From: Coprinellus micaceus
Taxonomy: Eukaryota > Basidiomycota > Agaricomycetes > Agaricales > Psathyrellaceae
Direction: 5' to 3'
DNA: 64,000 nt
Assembly (NCBI GenBank): GCA_951394405.1
Contig: OX596336.1
Location: 868,001 to 932,000, forward strand
The notes under the pieces are model-generated. The model worked only from the letters and a program-made list of their open reading frames with translations, searched no databases and was not told where the DNA came from. Shown here one piece after another: positions 1 through 10,377 of the stretch. The position numbers were made by a program, and so were the translations under genes. The stretch's first letter is position 1. Each line of letters begins with the position of its first letter.

Positions 1-1788
1 GCTGTGAGTTTTACGTTCCATCTATATACCATTATTGCTGATCCCATGCTCCAAATTTGAATAGACAACGTCGGGAGAAATGGTGGTCTGGACCGACCAG
101 AAATGGTCACCCTATCTGTCGAGGATTGTACGGGATCAGGAGCTCCAGACCACTACCTGCCAGTCTTGCAAGACCTCACCAGCAAAATGGCGGTGCCTCG
201 ACTGCCTGGGAAGACCCCGCCTTTGTACCAACTGCTGTCGGGTCGGGCATCGGCTTCACCCATTCCACAAGGTAGAGGCATGGTCGAACGGTCATTGGAC
301 TCCCACGTGGCTTTGGCACACAGGTGCTGTTATATGTCTTGGTCATGGACAGGATCCTTGCCCAAAGTACGAAGCCACCTTGGAGGAACTGGAGTCCCGA
401 CTTGTCTCCGTCAACACAATCAATCCCGACACCGACAATTCCTTCTGTGCCCGCCCCAAGAAAAAGACCATTGGGTCTGGCAATATTGTCTGCTTTCTCC
501 ACACCAACGGTTTCCATTATCTTCCAGTCTATACCTGCTGGTGTGAACATTCTGCTGATGACGACATCCAGTACCTCGACCATGCTTTCTACCCTGCGAG
601 TTGGAGAGAGATCCGATTGGTTGTTGCTTTCGCAGCGCTGGACACCTATCACCTGTTCAAGGTTCATGGCCACATGTCTACCGAAATGTATCTGGAAATT
701 CTGTGCCGCCTCACCAACTCCGTCTTTCCCCAACATGCTCCGGTGAATACAAGTTGACTTATATCGGAAATATCTATCAACTAACCCTACCGATCTAGGA
801 CCGTCGCCAAGAGCTCGCCAAAGTCTGGACACAGTGGAATTACATAACAAGCCTGAAGCGAAATGGGTTCCCGCATGCTACTCCCGATACCAAACTGGCA
901 CCAGGCTCTCTCACTCTGTTCTGCGCTGCATGCCCTCAACCCGACATCAATCTCCCCGGAGATTGGTCCAAGGATAGCCAGACATAAGCCAGTCCTTTTA
1001 TTATTCAAGGTGCAATATACTGACCTGTATATTGAAGGTGGCTTTATCGGCGATACCTTGTGGCCGATGGAAACTTTGTACTGGATCATCTTGCAGGGTG
1101 CAAGAAGGAGGGTGCCCGATTGACCAATGGTGCTGCCTACATGACAGAGCCAACCCGTTATGCAAAACACGTCAAGATAACCAATGAGAGGAAGGAGGTG
1201 AGTACAAGATAGGCCTTCCAAAGCCCAATGTTCCTTCTACTTTCGGCACAGGACGTAGTTAGTGTGTCTTCATTTGCCCACTTTGACAGTCCAACAGTCG
1301 CCTGACGCCCTTTTTTTTGTATATGTCCCAGCTCCTCGTTTATTTATGTCTCGGTATTCTCAAACGAACCCATTTGTTGATCTCCTTATCTATGTAGGCC
1401 TCCAGCTGCTCCAAGCTTCACACTGTGTTGGACTGGGATGTCATGAAGAAGGGGTACAATGTTACAGGGGTGGTCGTGATTGCCTGTGCAAGGCATGGAT
1501 GCTTCGCACCGGGCAGTGTTGTGGACCTTCAGAAGGGGGAGAGGTAAGCTGTATGCCATTTCAAATGCGTACCATTTGGCTCATCTCCATGTTAACTCTA
1601 GGCAGTTGAATGTCGACTATGCTCTTGTCCAATCCCTGAAACTGACCAAGGCTATGGACCTTCCTGGCGCACTCCTGGCCTACGACGTCAACTGTCAGTA
1701 CTGTGTGAAGTTCTGGAAGAGGATCAAGAAGGGCCCATATCTGTCACTTGATCGGTCTTTTCCCATTGATTTTGTCATCGGCCTATTC

Positions 1789-3037
1789 TGTTACGACTCG
1801 GTTGGGGTGTCTCCAACAGTCGGCTCGGTCTTGTCAATTCTCTGGTACGCTCGATATCGGCGATCGTAGTCGTTCTACCAGTGTGCGCGGTTTGGCAGCC
1901 GTACGTCACGTCTCGGGTCGGGGGTGATGTCGTCGATCACTTCTCTCCTTACTTCCTGGTGCAATGTCGGCGATTGCTATCCTAGGTACTGCGTCGTCGT
2001 CGAAGGTTGTTAAACCTTATATGTCTGTATCGTAGATGTCGTTGTGTCTCGGTCGAGAGTGACGTCGACGATCGTCCTTCCTTTACTGCGTGTGCGCTTT
2101 CGGCGTTTGCTATCACATTCTGTATACCTTAGTCGTGTCGACATCTGTCAGTATTAGTACGGGAATCATCAATGTCTTGACGAGTGGGATGTCAGCGATC
2201 CCTATCTCCTCCTCTATGTCGACGTCCCAGATGTCTCTGCGTCGACGAAGCTTGAGTCGTTGTCATCTGTCTTCCTCGGCTACCGGAGCCTCCAGATGTG
2301 ATCTCTCCTATGTAGAATTTAGTTGTCATTTACGAAGTCCTGGATATCTGTGTCGTATATATTCCTGTGAGTGCGATGTCGGCGATCGCTACTTCCTTGC
2401 TGCTGCACGTAATGTCAGTGGGGTCTCGTATACCCGTGTCGTACGTATCTCCGTCCTTATGTCGATGCGGGAGTCGTCAGTGTCGATCATAGTTATTGTT
2501 GGCTTCTATGACGATGTAGTCGGACTTAGTCTTGAGAGATCCGTCTGGTTTGTTCTCCTCATTGCTCTGGGATAGAGGGTTGTCAGATTAGATCATCTAA
2601 ATGGGACTCACTTCATTACTGGTTTTCTTGAGAGTTAGGGGAACGAAGTGATAGACGTTGATGAAGGCGAAAGACGGGTAAGATACAAGTATAACAAGCT
2701 AAGGTACACGGGTATGTCTAAGTGGTATATATACCTAGAGGTACGAGTCGCTATGAGTCAGTACAAGTCCGAGTTGAGTCAAAGAACAGCTGCATATACT
2801 ACGGAATGCTGCGCGATGCTGCGTACGAGTAAGCAAAGCTGCGCGAGCTGAGTAAAGCGAAGCTGCGCAAAGCTGCGTAGAACGAGTCATACATACTGCG
2901 CAAGGCTGCACGAAACGAGTCATACAATACGAGTCACAAAAGAGATAATTGCTTAAAAATAAAATGAGTCCGCGATAAGATAAGATAAAAAGAGAAAATA
3001 GGGGCAAAAAGGTAAGTACGTGAAGCGAAGCGTAACA
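1789..3037. mobile_element. Solo LTR inserted in the KDZ transposase
   Basis: The segment starts TGTTACG and ends CGTAACA, a perfect 7-bp inverted terminus of the TG..CA kind typical of LTRs. It is flanked by a 5-bp direct repeat TATTC at 1784-1788 and 3038-3042. Removing it with one TATTC rejoins the KDZ reading frame exactly (..IGLF then HVHGHKDECLARF..), which fixes both ends. The terminal sequence does not recur inside, so this is one long LTR (1,249 bp) rather than a full element. It holds a degenerate repeated motif resembling GATGTCGGCGATCGCT (about 1850-2400) and GCTGCGC / CGAGTCATAC repeats (2800-2935). No protein domain was recognised in it. Confidence 0.85.
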
Positions 3038-4385
3038 TATTCCATGTGCATGGCCACAAAGACGAATGTCTAGCACGATTCGCACCGACATACTTTCCGG
3101 GTTCTGGTGCAACCAGCGGTGAGATTCTGGAGTCTTTGTGGTCCCGACTCAACGGCGCTGCAGGGACAACTTGACAGATGTCTATCGCCAATCCCTCTGA
3201 GATGCTCAATGCATGTATGTTTGACAATAATTGGAGGAAGATGGTCAACCTCCATACGTAACTACCTAGACAAATTTTAACCCCCCGGATTCATCTCATA
3301 TTTTCTCCTGAAAGCACGATCGCTTGTCAAGCAACTAGCCAAGGCCAAGTTGGAACTTGATGATGCCAAGTTGTACATGTCCCGCACAGAGAAAGCCAGT
3401 TCCAAGCGTTTGAGGAAGGAATGGCAGGACCAGATGGAAAAGGCGATTGCTGATAGGAAGGGAAACAACTACTCGATGGACATTTATTTGGTTCAAAATC
3501 CCCCAGGTGCATCCTTCGGTGTACAGATTAATTTTATGTGTTGACTTTTGTGTGCAGTTGTGCCGATGGATGTCATTCAGGCGAAGCTAGTCGATGAGGA
3601 GACCAAAGGAAATAAGCTGAAGAAGGGAGTCGCTGCATGGGTGGGGAAAGCGATCGGCCTACAGATCTCCCAGTAAGCACAGTCTCCCTCACATTCGGAC
3701 ATGGCCTCACCATAATTATTGTTCCCAGAATTACCCATAGGACACTTCTATGGCAGGCTCTAGACCCATATTCTCTCAAAATAGCAAAGAAGACCCAGGC
3801 CCTCACAACTCATGTCAAGTCGCTGTACCAGGAGGTGGAGGAACTGTATCCAAAACTCAACTTCCAGGCCCACAAGGGTTCTCACTGGACCAACAACAAT
3901 ATCGAGGTATGCATCTGCAAGGAGGATTGCAACTGCGAGGCAATGGAGGCACTCCTGATGGGCCGGGATGCTGTTTCTGAGGATGGGATCGAGTTCACAC
4001 CTGTCCCTCTCCCATCCAGTTCTGTGGAGGTGCCTTGGGGATGGAAGAGGGTCGCCAAGATTGAAGAAGAGCTTCGTGTTGCACAGGCGGAGGAGGCGTT
4101 GGAGGCGCTTCGGGTGGATATCAGGCATAAGTCGTTTCTCTATCTCAAGAACCGCGACTGGGCGACAGGAAAGCATGCACAAACTCAGGGTTACAATTGG
4201 ATTAACGCCGTTGAGGAGAACATGAGGAAGGATTTCAAGAAGTACGAGTGTGCCCGTTGGGCGCTCACCCGACTGGGGCTTGCAAAAAGGTACCCTCAGT
4301 TCTTGCCCCTTACTCGTTAGGACACCAAGGCAGTGACCGCGGTGTACAACCCGAACAAGCGAGGCGACAGGAATTCAGGTGCATC

Positions 4386-4802
4386 TAGTGATCACCAAGG
4401 ATAATCCACGGATACGGAAGTGCCAATCCGTATCCTATCCGTGGCCCTATCCTATCCGTATCCGGCGGATTTATCCGATCAAAACGAGCCCAAGAACGTC
4501 CAAATCGGGTAAGAACTGATGGAAATAGGTTCAAAAACATCAAATTTAACGAAATCAAGGCTATCTGCACCAGTTCCGGTCTGTTTTGGACGTTTTAGGG
4601 CGCGTTTTAAATCCCACGGATAGGAGAATCTCAATCCGTATCCTATCCTTGACGGATTTTATCCTTTATCCTCAGGGATATCCTTATCCTTTATCCTCAG
4701 GGATATCCTTATCCTTTATCCTCAGGGATATCCTTATCCTTTATCCTCAGGGATATCCTTATCCTTTATCCTCAGGGATATCCTTATCCTTGGTTATCAC
4801 TA
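4386..4802. mobile_element. hAT-type MITE inside the KDZ gene
   Basis: The left end reads TAGTGATCACCAAGGATAA and the right end is its reverse complement with one mismatch, giving 19-bp terminal inverted repeats. An exact 8-bp target duplication GGTGCATC flanks it at 4378-4385 and 4803-4810. The length (417 bp), the 8-bp duplication and the TAGTG terminus fit non-autonomous hAT elements. There is no coding capacity. The right half is expanded by a 25-bp tandem repeat. Insertion into the KDZ 3' region shows it arrived after that gene. Confidence 0.85.
4661..4790. repeat. 25-bp tandem repeat in the MITE
   Basis: The unit TCCTTATCCTTTATCCTCAG plus GGATA is repeated exactly at 4681-4705, 4706-4730, 4731-4755 and 4756-4780, with partial copies at each end. 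The period is not a multiple of three, so this is not coding. It appears to be a subterminal expansion of the MITE's TATCC motif. Confidence 0.92.
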
Positions 4803-5467
4803 GGTGCATCTTGGATCTGGCACTGAAATGGACTGGTGGAGGAAGAAGAAGAGCCGTCCGATGGTGAGGACTATGGAGATCGCGGTGAGGGTAGTGATAA
4901 TGACCTGAAATATATGGTCGAAGGTGTGATAACTCTCCATTCTTACCATCTCTCTCAACATAACACTAACCATCACACTTCATCAGTTTATCAGGTGAGG
5001 TGGCTAAGGGCTCGAGCAAGGCTTGATCGTTGGTTGGAGGAGGTCACATACCTCAACTCCAAAATGTCCTGGTTCATAAACTTCATGGCGCACCAGAAGG
5101 CAGAATGCGAGAAGCGGGTGGGTGTCAGGCTGAAGTTGGGAGGGGCATGCGCATATGATCTCCGACAGGCAGACATGTGGCGCCGGCAAGCTCAGGAGGC
5201 CAGGAGGAAATTCGGATGGATGATGGAGGAGGCAATTGTGAAGAAGGAAGAAGGAAGTGCAGCCGATGTGACTGATGATGAGGGAGGAGATACCGATGAT
5301 TCGGACATCGAATAAATCCTGTATCCATATTTCCAAGTTTGATAGATTTTGAATGCAAGTCCCTTTATAGCCCTCTTACCTTCTTTGCCCTCCGTCAAGG
5401 ATGATATACTCCGCAGAGCTCTACCTGTACATTTGTGCTATTGATGCCCACGACTACCAGTGGCTCT

Positions 5468-6473
5468 CACCTCAGTCACATGGACCCACCTACCAGTAGG
5501 GTATGAATATGTTGCAGGATCCAGGACCTAAGCAGGTGGCCTATCCTGGACAGCTCCGGCCCTTCCTATCCAGGTCCAGCCTTGGACTGGTCCTGCTCTT
5601 GGATCCAGTATCCACCTGGTGTCTGCATCCATGGTCCATGGTCTCTGGTCCTGTCCATGTGGATGTGGTCCATTTGTCACATTGTCACACTGAGAGTGAT
5701 GGGGTGTTTGGGGTCCTGGTGGATGATTTTTTTTTTCCCACGGTTCAGCAGCATGCATTTTGCTTGTCAGGGCTGCTGTTTTACAGGTACTGTGTCTATC
5801 CAGACCACTGTTCCTCACCAGGTGTGGGGGGTTTTTTTTTGTAATAAGAAATCATTTGAAATTTTGGGCTAAATGGCATGCTGCTTATGCCCACTTTACT
5901 CACTCCATATTAGGGTCAGTGGTGATATTATAATTCTTTACAAAAGGATCAGAATCTTTAGATTAAGAAATGCATATGAATATGTTATCAGGCCCAGTAC
6001 CTAAGTGTTGAACCCTACCTGGATCTGTCCAGCCCCTATCTGGTTCTGGTCCATTCTGGGTCCAGTGGGTCCATTCAGGATTGGATCCATCCATCTGGAT
6101 CTGATCCAGCTGCTGGACAAGTCCAGCCATGACATCATCTGTGCCTGGAACTATATTTGGAAGGTAATGTCATAGATACCAAATATAGATATGATGTCAT
6201 GGAGATCAGGCACAGGTACCAGATTTGATGGCAGATAGCCTTGCCATCAAATGACATCACAGATCTCAGGAACAGGTACCAGATTTGATGGGACACAATC
6301 TGTCCATCAAATGACATCACAGGTACCAGATTTGATGGACAGCTTATGTCCATCAAATGACATCACACTCATTTAGATAAGGGCAAACAATACTCGTTGC
6401 TCTCTATCTCTGTCAGTTCTTGCCTGATAAGGAAGGTTGGGGTATCATTAGAAAGCGTTGAATTAGGGCTATT
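5468..6473 (+). repeat. Left 1,006-bp arm of element 1
   Basis: This arm is the reverse complement of 7623-8628. Near its inner end are repeated ATTTGATGG / CCATCAAAT pairs joined to GACATCAC blocks (6210-6365), which could fold into local hairpins. Next comes a CATTTAGATAAG block at 6370-6381 that is conserved in element 2. Short ORFs in the arm are mirrored in the other arm and resemble no known protein. Confidence 0.9.
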
Positions 6474-7622
6474 CACATCTGGATTGTCCAGATGGACCCA
6501 CTGCTCCCACCCCTGTCAGGATGTGGTTTAGCTTGATGTTTGTGTTTTTCATTGGATATTTTGTAAATAACCACAGACAAACAGCAGAATGGGATGAATC
6601 TGGGGGCAGAGAATAAAGTGCTGTATGCAATACACCAGTCCCAGGGGCTCTTATACCTTATTCTTTCTTGTTCAGTCATAGACCGTCACAATTGAATGTG
6701 GCACATCAGTTGCATGATATGCAAGCTGTGGTTCCCAGGTAGGAGCATCTATGGTTAACAGAACATACCAGTGGTTAAATAAGCTGTTTGCAGTGGGAAA
6801 GTGGAGTAATAACACCACAATATCCAAGCAACACAGAATACACCTCTCCTGAATGAAACAGGCAAAATTCTAGTGTTTGCCTATTTAAGGTGGCTGTGCA
6901 TACTCCTATGCCAAATGGCTTTGGAAAACATAAATGGGACATCAATATGGGGAGATTGCAAAAGATTGCAAGGAAAGCGGATCACACACTCAAAAGATAT
7001 GGGAGAAACAGTCACTTTGCAACAAGACATTACAGAAGTGCTATGAACAACTACTCAAAGTCAGGCAAAATATGGTACACCTTCCATATCTTTGCAACCC
7101 CTGATCCATTTTCCTTCCAGTTTTTTGATTTTTGATCTATTTCTTGCCCTCATTCTATTTCCCATAAGTAGCAACTTTCCCACAGCTGTCTTACCACTGA
7201 TTTGGCATAAAGACTGGTATTTTCAATGCAATTATGTGTCTATCTCCTTGCTGTGCTTCCAGTTTCAAGTTTGGAGTGAAAGCACATTGTGGTATGGTGT
7301 ATTACATATCTAAGCATCATTTACATCACTTGGATCCCCCAAGAGGGGCCTGGATCATTGGTGAGTTGTACATTGTTGTAATGATTGTGGGACTAATGAA
7401 CAATTTGGGCTATTTGGTATTGATTTAAAAGGAATGGAGAGGGGTGAGGCTGTCTATATGGTAGTATTTGTTGGCAGCTTTAAGTTCCACAAAGTAATTG
7501 GATCAAAAATTGTATATTACAAGCAAAGAGTGAGCTCGCAGAGTGGGCATACCAGGGTATTTGGATTGTTTACCTTATTTTAATGTGGGAATTGAATGGG
7601 TTAGCATACAGTGACTAGATAT
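6474..7622. other. Core of element 1, no recognised gene
   Basis: This AT-rich core lies between the two arms. It contains short open frames only, for example 81 codons at 6890-7135 with a basic N-terminal half and no recognised domain. Two sequence blocks, GGTGGCTGTG at 6891 and CCTTCCATATCTTTG at 7080, recur in the core of element 2 with almost the same spacing (189 versus 190 bp). The core is therefore conserved within the family, whether as coding exon, RNA or structural DNA. Confidence 0.6.
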
Positions 7623-8628
7623 AATAGCCCTAATTCAACGCTTTCTAATGATACCCCAACCTTCCTTATCAGGCAAGAACTGACAGGGATAGAGAGCAAC
7701 GAGTATTGTTTGCCCTTATCTAAATGAGTGTGATGTCATTTGATGGACATAAGCTGTCCATCAAATCTGGTACCTGTGATGTCATTTGATGGACAGATTG
7801 TGTCCCATCAAATCTGGTACCTGTTCCTGAGATCTGTGATGTCATTTGATGGCAAGGCTATCTGCCATCAAATCTGGTACCTGTGCCTGATCTCCATGAC
7901 ATCATATCTATATTTGGTATCTATGACATTACCTTCCAAATATAGTTCCAGGCACAGATGATGTCATGGCTGGACTTGTCCAGCAGCTGGATCAGATCCA
8001 GATGGATGGATCCAATCCTGAATGGACCCACTGGACCCAGAATGGACCAGAACCAGATAGGGGCTGGACAGATCCAGGTAGGGTTCAACACTTAGGTACT
8101 GGGCCTGATAACATATTCATATGCATTTCTTAATCTAAAGATTCTGATCCTTTTGTAAAGAATTATAATATCACCACTGACCCTAATATGGAGTGAGTAA
8201 AGTGGGCATAAGCAGCATGCCATTTAGCCCAAAATTTCAAATGATTTCTTATTACAAAAAAAAACCCCCCACACCTGGTGAGGAACAGTGGTCTGGATAG
8301 ACACAGTACCTGTAAAACAGCAGCCCTGACAAGCAAAATGCATGCTGCTGAACCGTGGGAAAAAAAAAATCATCCACCAGGACCCCAAACACCCCATCAC
8401 TCTCAGTGTGACAATGTGACAAATGGACCACATCCACATGGACAGGACCAGAGACCATGGACCATGGATGCAGACACCAGGTGGATACTGGATCCAAGAG
8501 CAGGACCAGTCCAAGGCTGGACCTGGATAGGAAGGGCCGGAGCTGTCCAGGATAGGCCACCTGCTTAGGTCCTGGATCCTGCAACATATTCATACCCTAC
8601 TGGTAGGTGGGTCCATGTGACTGAGGTG
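7623..8628 (-). repeat. Right 1,006-bp arm of element 1
   Basis: Inverted copy of 5468-6473, of the same length and with matching translated ORFs along its length (73, 96, 96 and 113 codons). The absence of visible divergence implies recent formation or gene conversion between the arms. Confidence 0.9.
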
Positions 8629-9485
8629 TGGCTCTTGAATTATGCTTCAAGTCACTGTCGGGCGGCTGGAAACACGTTGGCAATGCAGCTCAGTGGTGCA
8701 CCAGAGGTGGACCACTCCCGCTTCATAGAGGCTGTAAGCCGAGAATTGGTGAGTGTACCATAACTGACAAGGCTCCCACCCGGGTTTGGATTCTAACTTC
8801 CTGTTTCAAGTCAGCAGCAAACACACTTATCGGCCTTGGAGCTGTGCTTTACCCACCTCACCTGATCCATTGCCCTTCTCTCGTATGCTCGCTTACTCCC
8901 CTGGTGATCCAAAGTCGGCTGGACAATTGGGGTGAAGTCAGTCAGGCGGTTGTGCGTGATCGCAATCACGGTGATGGCCTCCTCGCAAGATACGAGTCTT
9001 GCTGGTGGTTCAACTTCAACAAAGGAAGCGACTTAAACACGTTTAGACAAGACCCAGTCGATATCATCAAAGCATGGATCAAACAGAAGAAGACTATGCC
9101 TGCCCCTGTCCCAATTCCCCCCTCCGACTTGGTCAACTTGCACGAATTTACCCAAGAGGAAGCAAGTCAGGCCTACGATGTGGCCTCAGACATGGTAGCC
9201 ATGCTTGACAACGAGATCCAGGACAATGGGAAGTGCATCGGGGATGTATTGGTCATGATAGTGAGGACGCACACAAAGCTGCGGGACATTTGGGACTTGT
9301 GGGAGAATGCCCGCCATGCATCTACCGAAGAGGTGACAGTGAGAGCTGTAACTGAAGGGAGGCAAGGTAAAGGACAGGGTGGGCATTGTCTGGACAATTG
9401 TAGAGGCCTCCGAGCGCTGTCGATATTGATGACCATCTTCATAAATGTTAGTACCTTCTTTCCCGACACGTGTTTTGGTCCTTAA
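8628..9485 (+). CDS. Unrecognised ORF, possible exon of a larger gene
   Basis: An open frame of 285 codons starts at the right border of element 1. Only the part from about 8930 looks protein-like: an Asp/Trp-rich stretch with ESCWWFNFNKGSDLNTF, then an acidic helical segment with VNLHEFTQEEASQAYDVASD and a TKLRDIWDLWENAR motif. A possible splice donor (GTTAGT) follows at about 9448. I do not recognise the family. It lies between the KDZ remnant and the TET/JBP gene, so it may be cargo or a host gene fragment. Element 1 was inserted just upstream, so the original 5' part may lie at 5316-5467. The start codon is not supported. Confidence 0.35.
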   Translation: MALELCFKSLSGGWKHVGNAAQWCTRGGPLPLHRGCKPRIGECTITDKAPTRVWILTSCFKSAANTLIGLGAVLYPPHLIHCPSLVCSLTPLVIQSRLDNWGEVSQAVVRDRNHGDGLLARYESCWWFNFNKGSDLNTFRQDPVDIIKAWIKQKKTMPAPVPIPPSDLVNLHEFTQEEASQAYDVASDMVAMLDNEIQDNGKCIGDVLVMIVRTHTKLRDIWDLWENARHASTEEVTVRAVTEGRQGKGQGGHCLDNCRGLRALSILMTIFINVSTFFPDTCFGP

Positions 9486-9777
9486 ATATCCAGGCTCCCT
9501 CTGAGAGACACTGACCAACATGCCCTTTCCCATTGCCTGCCACAGAAGCTGGGCTTCATTTCACAGATTCCTCGCATGCCGCCGTGCCAAATTCCTCCTG
9601 TATCTTCATAAAAATTGACAATCCTTAACATTTGATGATCGGCTGATTGATTGGTTCCTAGCCGACTTGGTGAGTGCTTCACCTGCAGACATCTTGTCGG
9701 AAGAGGGAGGCCCAAACATGTGTACTCACAATGTGTTTTGAGCAGAACATTTCGCTGATCGCAGCCGGCATGTATGT

Positions 9778-9868
9778 CACCTAAGTCACCCGAGCTGGCC
9801 GGCTCTTAGCCGGGCCCAGCTCGGCTCAGCTCCCGGCTAAGAGCCGGCCAGCTCAGGTGACTTAGGTG
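9778..9868. mobile_element. 91-bp hairpin MITE
   Basis: The sequence is almost one palindrome: CACCTAAGTCACC followed by GAGCTGGCCGGCTCTTAGCC, then the inverted copy ending GGTGACTTAGGTG. A 7-bp target duplication TGTATGT flanks it (9771-9777 and 9869-9875). Its CACCTAAGTCAC terminus resembles the CACCTCAGTCAC terminus of the long-arm elements. Removing it restores an open frame across the insertion, so it hit a coding exon. Confidence 0.85.
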
Positions 9869-10377
9869 TGTATGTTGGCATGGTCGAGGAGATGGCTGCC
9901 AGAACAACCCAGGGACCCCGGAGCAGTGTGGAGGCTTTGGATGATGGCAAATTTATCCTGCAGGCGGTCTGGTCCTTGGTGAGAAGACTCAACGTGTATT
10001 GCAACTCCAATGAGTCGCTCTGGATAGCCTTAACGTCGGGCACGATGATTAGTGGTCTGGACTGGAGGGAGGATGATATGGACATTGCCAATTGGTGGGG
10101 TCCCGAACGATTTTGCCCGACGTTCAAATCAGTAGTCACGGAATGGGAAGCAACTTGGCTGAGGTCTGTATGCATCGATCGGGGTGGGATGCAGGCCCCC
10201 AACATCGACGCCCCCCTCAATATGCTCCTGACATCATATATGGAGGATGTTGAGGATGAACACGATGTCTGTCAGAAGGCCATAGAGCGCACAGCTGAGG
10301 GCATTGTGAGGGTAGAAGAGCAGAAAGCCATGTTGGATTCTCTGATGTATGGTACAGATACACCGAATATTGGGTAG
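9869..10377 (+). CDS. Unrecognised acidic protein, C-terminal exon
   Basis: The open frame runs through MVEEMAARTTQGPRSSVEA, a Trp-rich middle (DIANWWGPERFCPTF, EWEATWLRSVCIDRGG) and a helical acidic end (YMEDVEDEHDVCQKAIERTA) to a stop at 10377. Without the 91-bp MITE the frame reads back to an ATG at 9770, and further upstream coding is likely. No known domain was recognised. It is probably the 3' exon of the same gene as 8628-9485. The codon pattern and lack of stops suggest real coding origin, but the function is unknown. Confidence 0.45.

Larger units (their letters stand above)
65..5315 (+). pseudogene. KDZ transposase with CxC2 cysteine cluster, decayed and interrupted
   Basis: The gene runs in from the left edge; an intron (donor near base 4, acceptor at 64) precedes the first visible exon. 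Codons from 80 to 757 encode a CxC2-type zinc cluster: CQSC, CLDC, CTNCC and two following His, then a conserved tryptophan-rich stretch. The exon from about 840 carries FCAACPQPDINLP. The DDE core can be followed: RYLVADGNF near 1050-1075 (first Asp), ACARHGCFAPGSVVDLQKGE near 1480, YDVNCQY near 1680 (second Asp), and GEILESLW near 3120 (acidic residue). Coiled-coil-like C-terminal exons lie at 3315-4320 and 4836-5315, ending in SDIE and a stop. It is dead: an in-frame TGA at 3172-3174, frame changes, a solo LTR at 1789-3037 and a MITE at 4386-4802. KDZ elements are DNA transposons common in Agaricomycetes. The family is clear; the exact exon joins are not. Confidence 0.86.
5468..8628. mobile_element. 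Long-inverted-arm (foldback-like) DNA element 1
   Basis: The termini are CACCTCAGTCACATGG and its reverse complement. The arms are 1,006 bp each (5468-6473 and 7623-8628) and look identical wherever compared, including a 10-base A/T run. They enclose a 1,149-bp core. Target duplication: TGGCTCT at 5461-5467 and 8629-8635, or 8 bp (GTGGCTCT) if the last G of the element is shared. No transposase domain is visible, so the element is probably non-autonomous. It shares termini, subterminal motifs and core blocks with the element at 14597-17177. The 7-8 bp duplication fits hAT- or KDZ/Zisupton-like transposition; which one is unknown. Confidence 0.88.

Noticed and set aside
4661..4790. Regular direct repeats resembling a CRISPR array
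   Set aside because: The 25-bp units are contiguous without spacers, lie inside a MITE, and the genome is eukaryotic.
5503..5872. ORFs of 113 and 96 codons in the left arm of element 1, mirrored exactly in the right arm
   Set aside because: They are identical only because the arms are inverted copies. Composition is low-complexity and no domain was recognised.
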